Shown here: positions 8,318 to 16,020 of the stretch, piece after piece
How positions within the stretch are numbered: the first letter of the stretch is position 1
How the letters are laid out: every line of letters starts with the position of its first letter
NCBI RefSeq assembly: GCF_014635585.1
Contig: NZ_BMDC01000002.1
Span: forward strand, 1 to 64,000
Origin: Rothia aerolata
GTDB lineage: Bacteria; Actinomycetota; Actinomycetes; Actinomycetales; Micrococcaceae
Length of the DNA: 64,000 nucleotides
Reading direction: 5' to 3'
Position numbers and translations under genes: made by a program
Notes under the pieces: model-generated
Told to the model about the DNA's origin: nothing
The model's input: only the letters and a program-made list of their open reading frames with translations
Database searches by the model: none

Positions 8318-9387
8318 TGGCGGCACGAGTGCTAGAGACCAGCGCCCCGGCTCTAAGCGCCCCTGCTCTAGAAGTGCAGCGCCTGCGCAAACGCCTGGTC
8401 AAGCGGCCCAGGACGGTAGTGCTGGGCCTGCTTGCCCTGCTAGTGGCTGCCCTGCTTATCCGGGTGCTTCTGGGCTCTTATACGGTGACCTTTCCCGATT
8501 TTCTGACCATTCTGCAGGGCGGAACGATTGAGGGCGCCCGCGGAGCGCGCTTTATCGTGATGGAAGATAAACTCCCCAGGGCGGTGTTGGGCGCCCTGGT
8601 CGGCCTTGCCTTTGGCTGCTCGGGCGCAATTTTTCAGCTGCTGTTGAGGAACCCGCTGGCTTCGCCAGATATTCTGGGCATTAGCTCGGGAGCCTCCCTC
8701 GGCGCCGTCATTGGAATCGTCTTCTTCGGTGCCACCGGCTTTGTACTTTCGGGCTTCGCCGTGGCCTTTGCCCTCTGCCTGGGGCTTATTATCATGGCGC
8801 TTGCCCGCGGTAGCGGCAGCGTGGGCAACCGCTTTGTACTCATGGGCATAGGAATTGCCGAGCTCTCGGGCGCCATCATTAACTACATGCTGGCCCGGAT
8901 CGATATTAGCTCGGCCCGGTCTGCGGTGGTATGGATTACCGGCTCCCTGGCACCGGCCAACTGGAACCGCATTGAGATTGTGCTGGTAATTCTGTTGCTG
9001 GTCTTTCCTCTGGTGGCGCTCATCCACATCAACCTGCACGCAGTTTCGGTGGGGGAGGAGCTAGCCCACGGACTGGGGCTGAATGTGCCCGCTACTCGCT
9101 GGAGCAGTATTAGCCTGGCCGTGGTACTGGCAGCGGTGGGCACCGCCGCCGCTGGCCCCATCGCCTTCGTTGCTTTTGTCTCTGGCCCCATTGCCCGGCG
9201 ACTGCTGGGCGGCAGGCATTCCCTACTTGCCTCGGCCCTGGTGGGGGCAATTATTGTGGTCTTGGCTGACTTTATAACGGCAAACTATATCCCCGGCGGA
9301 GATCTACCGGTGGGCGTGCTCACCGGTGCGCTGGGAGCACCCGTGCTGATTTGGCTTCTAATTCAATCCCAGAAAGAGGGACGATAA
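8317..9387 (+). CDS. Iron-siderophore ABC transporter permease (FecCD family), second
   Basis: A 356-residue FecCD-type permease. The first 40 residues form a basic cytoplasmic tail, followed by about ten membrane segments. Conserved motifs are FQLLLRNPLASPDILGISSGASLG and GPIAFVAFVSGPIARRL. Its start ATG overlaps the stop of the first permease and the ATPase gene begins immediately after its stop, which gives one translationally coupled unit. Confidence 0.92.
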   Translation: MAARVLETSAPALSAPALEVQRLRKRLVKRPRTVVLGLLALLVAALLIRVLLGSYTVTFPDFLTILQGGTIEGARGARFIVMEDKLPRAVLGALVGLAFGCSGAIFQLLLRNPLASPDILGISSGASLGAVIGIVFFGATGFVLSGFAVAFALCLGLIIMALARGSGSVGNRFVLMGIGIAELSGAIINYMLARIDISSARSAVVWITGSLAPANWNRIEIVLVILLLVFPLVALIHINLHAVSVGEELAHGLGLNVPATRWSSISLAVVLAAVGTAAAGPIAFVAFVSGPIARRLLGGRHSLLASALVGAIIVVLADFITANYIPGGDLPVGVLTGALGAPVLIWLLIQSQKEGR

Positions 9388-10242
9388 ATGAAAAACGCTG
9401 AGCCTCGCTCTCTCACTATTGAAAATGTGCGCCTGGGCTACGGAGCGAAAACCATTGTGCCCGACCTCAGTCTGGAGATTCCAGCAGGTCAGGTGACCGC
9501 CATTATTGGTCCCAACGGCTGCGGCAAGTCCACCCTGCTACGCGGCATTTCACGACTGCTCAAGCCGGAGTCTGGAACCATCTCGCTGGACGGTCGCGAT
9601 GTGCATTCCTACCCCGCCAAAGAGTTCGCCCGCCGGGTGGGCCTGCTGCCGCAGAGCCCCATTGCCCCCGACGGCATTACCGTGGCTGATCTGGTCTCGC
9701 GCGGCCGCTACCCCTATCAGGGCCTCTTTAAGAAGAACAGCAGGGAGGACGACGAGGCGGTGGCCTGGGCGCTAGAGGCCACTAATACCATGGCCCTGGC
9801 GGAGAACCAGGTTTCTGACCTCTCGGGAGGCCAGCGCCAGCGGGTCTGGATTGCTATGGCGCTGGCGCAGCAGACCGATATTCTGCTGCTGGATGAGCCC
9901 ACCACCTATCTTGATCTCGCCCACCAGGTAGACCTGCTCGATCTGCTCTGTGAACTCAACGAGACCCGAGGCACCACCATGGTGATGGTGTTGCACGAGC
10001 TTAACCTTGCCGCTCGCGCCGCCCACCACCTGGTGGCCATGAAAGACGGTCAGATTGCGGTGGCCGGATCAGCAGAGGAGGTTATGACCGGGGAAAACCT
10101 GCTCAATATCTTCGGGCTCAAGGCCTCGGTCGCAGACCCGCTGGGCAACGGCTCCACCGTGGTGGTGCCGCACTCCCGGGTGGCCAAGGGCGGTTTCTCC
10201 GCCGAGACCGCCGACCAAGCGATGCTTGAGGACGTCTCGTGA
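9388..10242 (+). CDS. Iron-siderophore ABC transporter ATP-binding protein
   Basis: A 284-residue cytoplasmic ATPase of the FepC/FecE type. It has Walker A GPNGCGKST, the Q-loop LPQSP, the signature LSGGQRQR, Walker B ILLLDEPTTYLD and the switch histidine in VLHELN, all canonical. It powers the two permeases encoded immediately upstream. The last four bases overlap the start of the siderophore-interacting protein gene. Confidence 0.95.
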   Translation: MKNAEPRSLTIENVRLGYGAKTIVPDLSLEIPAGQVTAIIGPNGCGKSTLLRGISRLLKPESGTISLDGRDVHSYPAKEFARRVGLLPQSPIAPDGITVADLVSRGRYPYQGLFKKNSREDDEAVAWALEATNTMALAENQVSDLSGGQRQRVWIAMALAQQTDILLLDEPTTYLDLAHQVDLLDLLCELNETRGTTMVMVLHELNLAARAAHHLVAMKDGQIAVAGSAEEVMTGENLLNIFGLKASVADPLGNGSTVVVPHSRVAKGGFSAETADQAMLEDVS

Positions 10243-11300
10243 GCCCCGCCCGCCCGCGCCGTACCCCCGACCACAAGCAGTTTGGGCTCTTTCCGGTGGC
10301 AGTCACCCGGGTGCAGGCGCTGTCTCCCCACTTTGTGCGCATCTCCCTGGCAGGGGAGTCCCTCCACCACGCCGCCGAAGAAATTTCTGACGGCACCGGT
10401 GACGTGCTCGATGCCTATATCAAACTGATGATTGCCCCCGAGCACAGCGCCAGCGGAATCATAGACCTGGAACTTACCGAGAACTGGCGCTCGCGGTATC
10501 TGAGCGCGCCACCCCAGGAACGCGGCTGGATGCGCACCTACACGCTACGCAATTCGCGCCTGGTGCCTGCCGATCGGGTGCCCCCGGTTGAAGCGGAACT
10601 AAGGGCAAACTCTGAGGCTGACCTGGCCGTGCTTGATCGGCCTCTACCGGCGGGGCAGGTACCCGAGGTCGATATAGATTTCGTGCTGCATCAGGACGAC
10701 GCCGGTGAGCTGGGCCCCGGCGCCCGTTGGGCGGCCACCGCCCAGGTTGGCGACAAGATTGCGCTGCTTGCCCCTCTGCGCGGTAATGCCCTGTGGAGTG
10801 CCTGGAACCCCGACCACTCCTCTCAGGTGCTCATGCTGGTGGACGAAACCGCCGTGCCCGCCGCCCTCTCCATCGCCCGTTCCCTCCCCGCCGAGACCCG
10901 GGCAGACCTGCTTTTGGAGGTTCCCTGCAGCGACGACGTCCTCAGCAATGACGTCGCCGCGCTCGCCGGAGCGCTGGAGAACCTGCCCGGTGTTGACCTG
11001 CATTGGCTACCGCGAACAGGCAATACGGTGCGCGGGGAAAACCTCTTTCGGGGGCTGCGGCAGGTCTTGGATCTGCCGACGCCGCTGGGCGCGGTGGATA
11101 CCGCCACCCGAGCCGATGAAGACGAAACCTGGACCCTGGCCGTTCCGCAGACTGGCGGAAAGGGGCAGCGCTACGTGTATATCGCCGGCGAATCATCGGT
11201 AATCAAGACCCTGCGCCGCATCTGTGTGAACGAGGCGGGAATCGACAAGCGGCAGATTTCCTTCATGGGCTACTGGAAGAAGGGCGTGGCGGAGTGCTGA
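10239..11300 (+). CDS. Siderophore-interacting protein (ferric-siderophore reductase, SIP/ViuB family)
   Basis: Starts at GTG 10239, overlapping the ATPase stop. In 353 residues it combines an N-terminal FAD-binding barrel (KQFGLFPVAVTRVQALSPHFVR and the flavin motif RTYTLRNSR near residue 105) with a C-terminal NAD(P)H-domain ending in the family signature GESSVIKTLRRIC and MGYWKKG. Family members reduce Fe(III) in imported siderophores and release Fe(II). It is longer than the usual roughly 270 residues because of insertions on both sides of the FAD motif. Last gene of the iron operon; a palindromic repeat follows. Confidence 0.9.
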   Translation: MSPARPRRTPDHKQFGLFPVAVTRVQALSPHFVRISLAGESLHHAAEEISDGTGDVLDAYIKLMIAPEHSASGIIDLELTENWRSRYLSAPPQERGWMRTYTLRNSRLVPADRVPPVEAELRANSEADLAVLDRPLPAGQVPEVDIDFVLHQDDAGELGPGARWAATAQVGDKIALLAPLRGNALWSAWNPDHSSQVLMLVDETAVPAALSIARSLPAETRADLLLEVPCSDDVLSNDVAALAGALENLPGVDLHWLPRTGNTVRGENLFRGLRQVLDLPTPLGAVDTATRADEDETWTLAVPQTGGKGQRYVYIAGESSVIKTLRRICVNEAGIDKRQISFMGYWKKGVAEC

Positions 11301-11315
11301 GGTTCGTTCAACAGG

Positions 11316-11459
11316 CACAGGGCCAGCATGAGGGCGCCGGCCAACCTCCCTTAAACGCACGCTTCGCGATTCCGTTCGCTCCTGAGTGCTCGCAAGCTCG
11401 CACCCGTCTCACTTCATCCCGATGCCAGTTGGCTGGCCCCCTCATGCTGTCTGCCTGTG
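11316..11459. repeat. Palindromic repeat family A, copy 1 (expanded loop)
   Basis: A long imperfect inverted repeat: CACAGG (11316-11321), CAGCATGAGGG and GGCCAAC on the left pair with GTTGGC, CCCTCATGCTG and CCTGTG (11454-11459) on the right. The loop begins with CCTCCCTTAAACG and ends with CCCGATGCCAG, the two ends of the conserved family loop, but about 50 extra bases are inserted between them. Just outside, ACCTTTGAATAA (11465-11476) also flanks copy 3. It lies between the iron operon and the SGNH hydrolase gene. Confidence 0.85.
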
Positions 11460-11532
11460 CTGTCACCTTTGAATAAATCTCGTCTGCCGCACTAAAGTAG
11501 CAGGTGAGGTTACAAATTTATAAGGGGAGAGC

Positions 11533-12348
11533 ATGTCTTCAATTCTCAGTAACGACCACAGCATTCGTTATGTGGCAATCGGCGACTCTTTTACCGAGGG
11601 CGTAGGTGACCCCGACCCTGAGCGCCCCAACGGGGTACGCGGCTGGGCAGACCGCGTGGCGGAGCAGTTCATGCTGGCAGATTCCGAGGCTCTGTACGCC
11701 AACCTGGCAATCCGCGGCCGCCTGCTGGGGCAGATTATCGATGAGCAGCTTCAGGCCGCCATTGACCTCAAGCCCAACCTGGTGAGCTTCTACGGTGGCG
11801 GCAATGATATTTTGCGGCCCAATACCGATATTGACCAGCTGATGAGCCAGATGGAAGAAGGCTTCAAAGCGCTGCGTGCCGCAGACATTGAGGTTTTCAC
11901 CTTTACCGGTATGGACGTGCGCGACTTCAATGCTTTCAAGGCCACCCGGCCCAAGACCGCCATTTATAACGAGCTTTTGCGTGAGATCGCCGATGAACAC
12001 GGCGTGAAAATTGTTGATTTCTGGCGGATGCGAGACTTTGTTGATCAGCGCTACTTTGCCCCTGATCGCCTGCACCTGAACACCCGCGGCCACATTAAGA
12101 TGGCGGGTCGGGTGCTGGATTTGCTCTCGGACGAGTCTATCAGCATGGCCGGGCCGCAGACCCTGCCCATCGCTTTGCCCAAGACCCGCATGCAGCGGTT
12201 GCGCGATGAGGCTCGCTGGACCCGCGAGTTCGTGGTGCCCTGGGTAGGACGACGCCTGCGCGGCACCAGCTCCGGCGATGGTCTCTCGCCCAAGTACCCC
12301 GAGCTTACCCGCTTTGAGGGGCAGCAGGAGAAGGCCTCTGAGCAGTAG
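11533..12348 (+). CDS. SGNH/GDSL-family hydrolase
   Basis: A 271-residue cytoplasmic esterase/lipase-type protein. It carries the SGNH blocks in order: IGDSFTEG (catalytic Ser), a Gly block around ANLAIRGR, YGGGNDI (Asn block), and DRLHLNTRGH with the catalytic Asp-His pair. The ATG is preceded by AAGGGGAGAG. The last 70 residues are basic with Trp-Val-Gly-Arg motifs and lie outside the hydrolase core. No signal peptide. Substrate unknown. It sits alone between a palindromic repeat and a terminator. Confidence 0.85.
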   Translation: MSSILSNDHSIRYVAIGDSFTEGVGDPDPERPNGVRGWADRVAEQFMLADSEALYANLAIRGRLLGQIIDEQLQAAIDLKPNLVSFYGGGNDILRPNTDIDQLMSQMEEGFKALRAADIEVFTFTGMDVRDFNAFKATRPKTAIYNELLREIADEHGVKIVDFWRMRDFVDQRYFAPDRLHLNTRGHIKMAGRVLDLLSDESISMAGPQTLPIALPKTRMQRLRDEARWTREFVVPWVGRRLRGTSSGDGLSPKYPELTRFEGQQEKASEQ

Positions 12349-12445
12349 GGGAGATTCCCCAGCTCACCCCATTAAGCCGTTAACGTCACACTATAAATTT
12401 CACCGGTGTAATTTAGCGGGGGTAGCGGATGGCTGTGGCAGAGTG

Positions 12446-12501
12446 AGACCTCTGACTCACTCCCCTTAAATCCTTGAAAATTCAAGGGAAGAGGCCTTTT
12501 T
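12446..12501 (+). terminator. Terminator after the SGNH hydrolase gene
   Basis: AGACCTCT (12446-12453) pairs with AGAGGCCT (12490-12497) with one mismatch, an inner stem CCTTGAA/TTCAAGG (12472-12478/12481-12487) stacks inside, and TTTTT (12497-12501) follows. A nested GAGTGAG/CTCACTC (12441-12447/12456-12462) offers an alternative fold. Confidence 0.6.
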
Positions 12502-12871
12502 CTGCTAGACTAGAGAATGGTTTTGCGTGTGCATACTGTCTACCCGAACCGGGGTGCAAACCAGTCTGCGGGGAACTCTTTCAGGCCGGAAAGCCCTTAA
12601 ATCTCGGGTCTTTAGGTTGCATATAAGCCTGTATTTACCTAGTATTTAAGGCTGTCGCATTGGTGGCAACACCTCTCGACACCTTGAAATATTCACCGTT
12701 ATCCCGTGGCGCGGGATTTAGCTTGTCTTCTCACCCAAGCTGAGTCTCAAACACTCTAGCCCGGAGAATAACCCGGTGCTCTACCTTGGTGACGGGACGC
12801 AAGCCGCTTGTGAAAATCAAGTGTGCACCAACTGCGCACCGTCATTTCGTCAACAAATGGAGGAGAAAACT
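12502..12871 (+). promoter_or_regulatory. Promoter and long structured 5' leader of the ribosomal-protein operon
   Basis: About 370 bp with no supported gene precede rpmB. TAGACT at 12506-12511 is a plausible -10. Downstream are stacked hairpins: ATCCCG/CGGGAT (12701-12706/12712-12717), then AGCTTG/CAAGCT (12720-12725/12736-12741), plus several weaker ones. The leader ends in ATGGAGGAG, the strong ribosome site of rpmB. Length and folding suggest control by ribosomal protein binding or attenuation, but no known leader class is recognised and I find no convincing Zur palindrome. Confidence 0.45.
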
Positions 12872-13108
12872 ATGGCAGCAGTCTGCCAGGTGACCGGAGC
12901 TGTTCCCGGCTTTGGACACAGCATTTCCCACTCACACCGTCGCACCAAGCGTCGCTTCAACGTTAACCTGCAGAAGAAGAAGTACTACGTACCCTCACTG
13001 CGCCGCAACGTTACCCTGACTGTTTCCAGCAAGGGTATCAAGGTTATTGATGCACGCGGCATCGACGCTGTAGTAGCTGAAATCATCGCACGCGGGGAGA
13101 AGATCTAA
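12872..13108 (+). CDS. rpmB: 50S ribosomal protein L28, zinc-independent type
   Basis: A 78-residue L28. The N-terminal [20 protein letters not shown] and the later [14 protein letters not shown] identify it. It starts at ATG 12872 with a strong AATGGAGGAG; the longer in-frame reading from 12776 lies in the leader and has no homologous look. It has a single Cys, so the zinc ribbon of the other L28 type is absent. First gene of rpmB-rpmG-rpsN, with 2-4 bp between genes. Confidence 0.97.
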   Translation: MAAVCQVTGAVPGFGHSISHSHRRTKRRFNVNLQKKKYYVPSLRRNVTLTVSSKGIKVIDARGIDAVVAEIIARGEKI

Positions 13109-13110
13109 GT

Positions 13111-13281
13111 ATGGCTTCAAAGGCTAAGGACGTTCGTCCTATCATCAAGCTCAAGTCCACTGCGGGTACCGGTTACACCTACGTAACCCGCAAGAACCGC
13201 CGCAACAACCCCGATCGTATGACCCTGAAGAAGTACGATCCCGTTGTTCGCAAGCACGTAGAATTCCGAGAGGAGCGATAA
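13111..13281 (+). CDS. rpmG: 50S ribosomal protein L33, cysteine-free type
   Basis: A short gene of 56 residues, beginning [19 protein letters not shown] and ending EFREER. The middle [15 protein letters not shown] is the conserved L33 core. It has no cysteine at all, so it is the zinc-independent form. It starts 2 bp after the rpmB stop and ends 4 bp before rpsN, with GAGAGGAGCG across its end serving as the rpsN ribosome site. Confidence 0.97.
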   Translation: MASKAKDVRPIIKLKSTAGTGYTYVTRKNRRNNPDRMTLKKYDPVVRKHVEFREER

Positions 13282-13285
13282 GCGC

Positions 13286-13591
13286 ATGGCTAAGAAGTCA
13301 AAGATCGCTCGTAACGAGCAGCGCAAGGAAATCGTTGCACGTTACGCAGAGAAGCGCGAGGCGCTCAAGAAGACCCTGATCGACGAAAACGCTACTCCCG
13401 AAGAGCGCGAAGCTGCTCGCGTGGGCCTGCAGAAGCTGCCCCGCAACGCTTCTCCTGTTCGCGTACGTAACCGTGACCAGATTGACGGTCGCCCCCGCGG
13501 TACCTTCCAGAAGTTTGGTATCTCCCGCGTACGCTTCCGTCAGATGGCACACCGCGGCGAGTTGCCCGGTATTACCAAGTCAAGCTGGTAA
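13286..13591 (+). CDS. rpsN: 30S ribosomal protein S14, long cysteine-free type
   Basis: A 101-residue S14 with the conserved C-terminus [20 protein letters not shown] and the ending GITKSSW. It is the long bacterial form without the CxxC pairs of the short zinc-binding S14. Last of the three-gene ribosomal operon. About 70 bp separate it from the HU gene, which may be co-transcribed since no terminator is seen between them. Confidence 0.97.
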   Translation: MAKKSKIARNEQRKEIVARYAEKREALKKTLIDENATPEEREAARVGLQKLPRNASPVRVRNRDQIDGRPRGTFQKFGISRVRFRQMAHRGELPGITKSSW

Positions 13592-13660
13592 GGTTTGGCT
13601 AGAACGGTTAGGAAAATTGCCTGACCGACTAGAAAAACATAAGTCTCAGGAGGGGCATCT

Positions 13661-13945
13661 ATGGCTAAGAACCGCAGCGAACTCGTTGCAGAGGTTGCAG
13701 AAAAGGCTGGCACCAGCCAGGCAGCAGTGAACGGCGTTCTTGACGCACTGTTCCAGGTTTTCGAATCTTCCGTTGCTAAGGGCGAGAAGATTACCATTCC
13801 CGGTTGGATGGCAATCGAGCGCACTGACCGTGCAGCACGTACCGGCCGCAACCCCCAGACCGGTGAAACCATTCAGATTCCTGCCGGCCACGGCGTGAAG
13901 CTGACCGCTGGTTCCAAGCTGAAGGCAGCAGTCTCCAACAAGTAA
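13661..13945 (+). CDS. hup: DNA-binding protein HU
   Basis: A 94-residue HU-family nucleoid protein. It has helix-rich dimerisation residues at the N-terminus (NRSELVAEVAEKAG) and the DNA-embracing beta arm with ARTGRNPQTGETIQIPAG. Preceded by CAGGAGGGGC. It lacks the long lysine- and alanine-rich tail found in mycobacterial and streptomycete HupB proteins. A clear terminator follows. Confidence 0.96.
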   Translation: MAKNRSELVAEVAEKAGTSQAAVNGVLDALFQVFESSVAKGEKITIPGWMAIERTDRAARTGRNPQTGETIQIPAGHGVKLTAGSKLKAAVSNK

Positions 13946-13962
13946 AACTTGTAAGACTTCTC

Positions 13963-13998
13963 AAAGAGACCGTCTCGTGTTGAGGCGGTCTCTTTCTG
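13963..13998 (+). terminator. Terminator after hup
   Basis: Perfect 10-bp stem AAAGAGACCG (13963-13972) with CGGTCTCTTT (13986-13995), running into TTTCTG. Confidence 0.88.
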
Positions 13999-14128
13999 TT
14001 TAAGCTGTTGCCTCAGACGGGCCCCGTAACGAGTTTGCGCCGGTTATAGCTGGTGGTGCTTCTCCGCTAAAATAGAGGGTGGTTTGCCCGGTCAGCACGG
14101 TGTTGAGGAAAGGAGTGATGAGCTAGCT

Positions 14129-14752
14129 ATGACGGCGTCTCACTCCACGCGCTCTGAACGCCTGCTGAAAGGCTGGATTGTAGCGGTATCCTCAACCTCT
14201 CTGGCTTCTGCCTCGCACGGGCTGGCGGGAGGTCACCTTCCGCACCCGATGGTGTGGGCGCTGTGTACCGCACTGTCGGCTTTGGTCTGCGTGATGTTAG
14301 CTGGACGGCGCTTGCCCAAGGTTGGTCTGGCGACCTCCGTTTTGCTCTCGCAGGGGCTGTTGCACTGGCTCTTCTCACTTCAGGGCCTGGCTGTGGCGCA
14401 GGTACCCCAGGCCAGCGGTCACCTTCACCATGGCTCCCACTTGCTGGGATCCTCTTTAGCGCACAGCCATGCTGTCTCAGGCAACCAGCCCGCTATGCTG
14501 GCTTACCACCTGCTCGCCGCGGTTCTGACCTTCCTGCTCTTGCGCCGGGGCCGGGCTCTGGCTCACCGGGCCAACAGCTGCTTGGGCCTGGCTTTGCAGG
14601 CTATTTTTACCCTGCCCGGCCGCCTACAGATTCCCGCGCCCGTACGCACGGTAGCCGTGCAGCGGCGTCCTCTCACAAACTTTCTGAACACCTGGCTCGA
14701 CTCGGTGCGGCTGCTCAGGGGCCCACCGGCAGTGTTATTTTCTATTCGCTAA
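14129..14752 (+). CDS. His-rich membrane protein heading the copper cluster, unknown function
   Basis: About 207 residues from ATG 14129; the ATG at 14084 would add 15 polar residues and overlaps the probable AAAGGAG site. Four or five membrane segments are interrupted by an extracytoplasmic loop rich in His (SGHLHHGSHLLGSSLAHSH), a plausible metal-binding patch. The C-terminal 40 residues are basic. I do not recognise a named family. Its position 34 bp ahead of a CopC gene, followed by a PCu(A)C protein and CopD, suggests a role in copper handling; this is context, not homology. Confidence 0.65.
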   Translation: MTASHSTRSERLLKGWIVAVSSTSLASASHGLAGGHLPHPMVWALCTALSALVCVMLAGRRLPKVGLATSVLLSQGLLHWLFSLQGLAVAQVPQASGHLHHGSHLLGSSLAHSHAVSGNQPAMLAYHLLAAVLTFLLLRRGRALAHRANSCLGLALQAIFTLPGRLQIPAPVRTVAVQRRPLTNFLNTWLDSVRLLRGPPAVLFSIR

Positions 14753-14786
14753 ATTCAAATAACACTGACTGAAAAGAGCTTTAACC

Positions 14787-15362
14787 GTGACTATTTCACA
14801 GAACATTTCCCGTGCCCTGGGCGCTGTCGCCGCTACCGGTCTGCTGGCCCTGACCACCTTCACTCCGGCCCTGGCCCACGACTCCCTGGTTTCATCCAAC
14901 CCCGAGGACGGCGCCCAGCTGGAGCAGGCTCCCGATGAGATTTCCATGACCTTCAGCGGAGAGATTACCCAGGTGGACGGCAGCAACCAGGTGCGGGTTA
15001 CCGACTCGGCGGGTGAGGACGTCACCAATGGCGATCTCACAGTCGATGGCAAGCAGGTGACCCAGCCTATTGCCGGCCACGGCGCCGAGGACGACACCTA
15101 CACGGTCACCTGGCGAGTTGTCTCCGAAGACGGCCACCCCATTGAGGGCCAGCAGACCCTCACCGTGGGCGAGGGAAAGTCAGCTGCAGAGGAGGAGAGC
15201 TCAGCGGCTGCTTCGGATGAGGCGGAGGAAGCCAGCCAGCCCGTAGAAGAAGCTACCCAGGGTATGTCGACCGGTGCAAAGATTGGCCTCTTTGTTCTGG
15301 GCGCTGCGGTGATTATCGGTGCCTTCGTGGTAATCCTGGCCAAGCGCCCCAAGAACAAGTAG
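14787..15362 (+). CDS. CopC-domain copper-binding protein, membrane-anchored
   Basis: A 191-residue secreted protein. A signal peptide ends near LALA, and the mature protein starts HDSLVSSNPEDG, where the first His is the conserved CopC copper ligand; a second conserved His lies in RVVSEDGHPIEG. An acidic Ser/Ala/Glu linker leads to a C-terminal membrane anchor and a KRPKNK tail. CopC proteins carry copper outside the membrane and deliver it to CopD, which is encoded three genes downstream as a fusion. Starts at GTG 14787. Confidence 0.92.
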   Translation: MTISQNISRALGAVAATGLLALTTFTPALAHDSLVSSNPEDGAQLEQAPDEISMTFSGEITQVDGSNQVRVTDSAGEDVTNGDLTVDGKQVTQPIAGHGAEDDTYTVTWRVVSEDGHPIEGQQTLTVGEGKSAAEEESSAAASDEAEEASQPVEEATQGMSTGAKIGLFVLGAAVIIGAFVVILAKRPKNK

Positions 15363-15375
15363 GGGGGCTCCAGAG

Positions 15376-16011
15376 ATGACACACCATTTTAAGTCCCTGG
15401 CAGCTGTGGCAGCCGTGGGTATTCTTGCCCTGACCGGCTGCTCTCAGAATGACTCCTCCACTGCCGCAGACCAGAGCGATACCGCTGAAGCGCTTACCGT
15501 GGAGAACTCCTGGGCCAAAGCGGCCGATAGCGGTATGACCGCTGTATTCGGAGAAATCACCAACAACTCGGATCAAGCGGTGACCATCACCGGGGCTAGC
15601 TCCAACGCCACCGATGCTGAGAATACCCAGCTGCACACCACCGCTCTTGACGCTTCCAGTGGCTCCAGCCAGATGAAGCAGGTGGACTCGATGACCATCG
15701 AGGCGGGCCAGACCCTGACCCTTGAGCCCGGTGGCGACCACATTATGCTCATGGATCTCACCTGCTCGCTGCCCGCCGGTATACCGGTTCACGTGACCCT
15801 GGAAACGGAGTCGGGCCAGGAGCTGACCTTTGACGCCGGTGCCCGCGACTACTCGGGTGCCCAGGAAGAATACGCACCGGGGGAGATGCCCTCTGGCGGG
15901 TCAGAATCTGAGGGCGGTATGGACGGCATGGAGGGTATGGAGCACTCCGATATGTCTGACATGCCCGGTATGGCCACCGAGTCGGCTGCTGCCCTGCCCC
16001 AGTGCTCCTAG
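15376..16011 (+). CDS. PCu(A)C-type copper chaperone lipoprotein
   Basis: A 211-residue lipoprotein with lipobox LTGC (Cys22). The PCu(A)C/DUF461 domain shows His in QLHTT, Met in SSQMKQVD and the GGDHIMLMDL strand, the set that binds Cu(I) in this family. The C-terminal 40 residues are rich in Met, His, Gly and Asp (MDGMEGMEHSDMSDMPGM), a second likely copper site. Such chaperones feed the CuA or CuB site of cytochrome oxidase, which fits the CtaG-type domain encoded two genes on. Confidence 0.9.
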   Translation: MTHHFKSLAAVAAVGILALTGCSQNDSSTAADQSDTAEALTVENSWAKAADSGMTAVFGEITNNSDQAVTITGASSNATDAENTQLHTTALDASSGSSQMKQVDSMTIEAGQTLTLEPGGDHIMLMDLTCSLPAGIPVHVTLETESGQELTFDAGARDYSGAQEEYAPGEMPSGGSESEGGMDGMEGMEHSDMSDMPGMATESAAALPQCS

Positions 16012-16020
16012 GCTGACACC

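Noticed and set aside
12805-12825. Zur box before rpmB (GTGAAAATCAAG)
   Set aside because: Only one half-site; the inverted half is missing.
12776-12871. Upstream extension of rpmB, or a Cys-rich leader peptide
   Set aside because: The frame reads through the strong ribosome site and gives a sequence unlike any L28; there is no start signal of its own.
14254-14772. Alternative frame overlapping the His-rich membrane protein
   Set aside because: Pro/Gly/Ala-rich frame-shifted reading without hydrophobic periodicity; the chosen frame has clean membrane helices and runs into the copC region with proper spacing.
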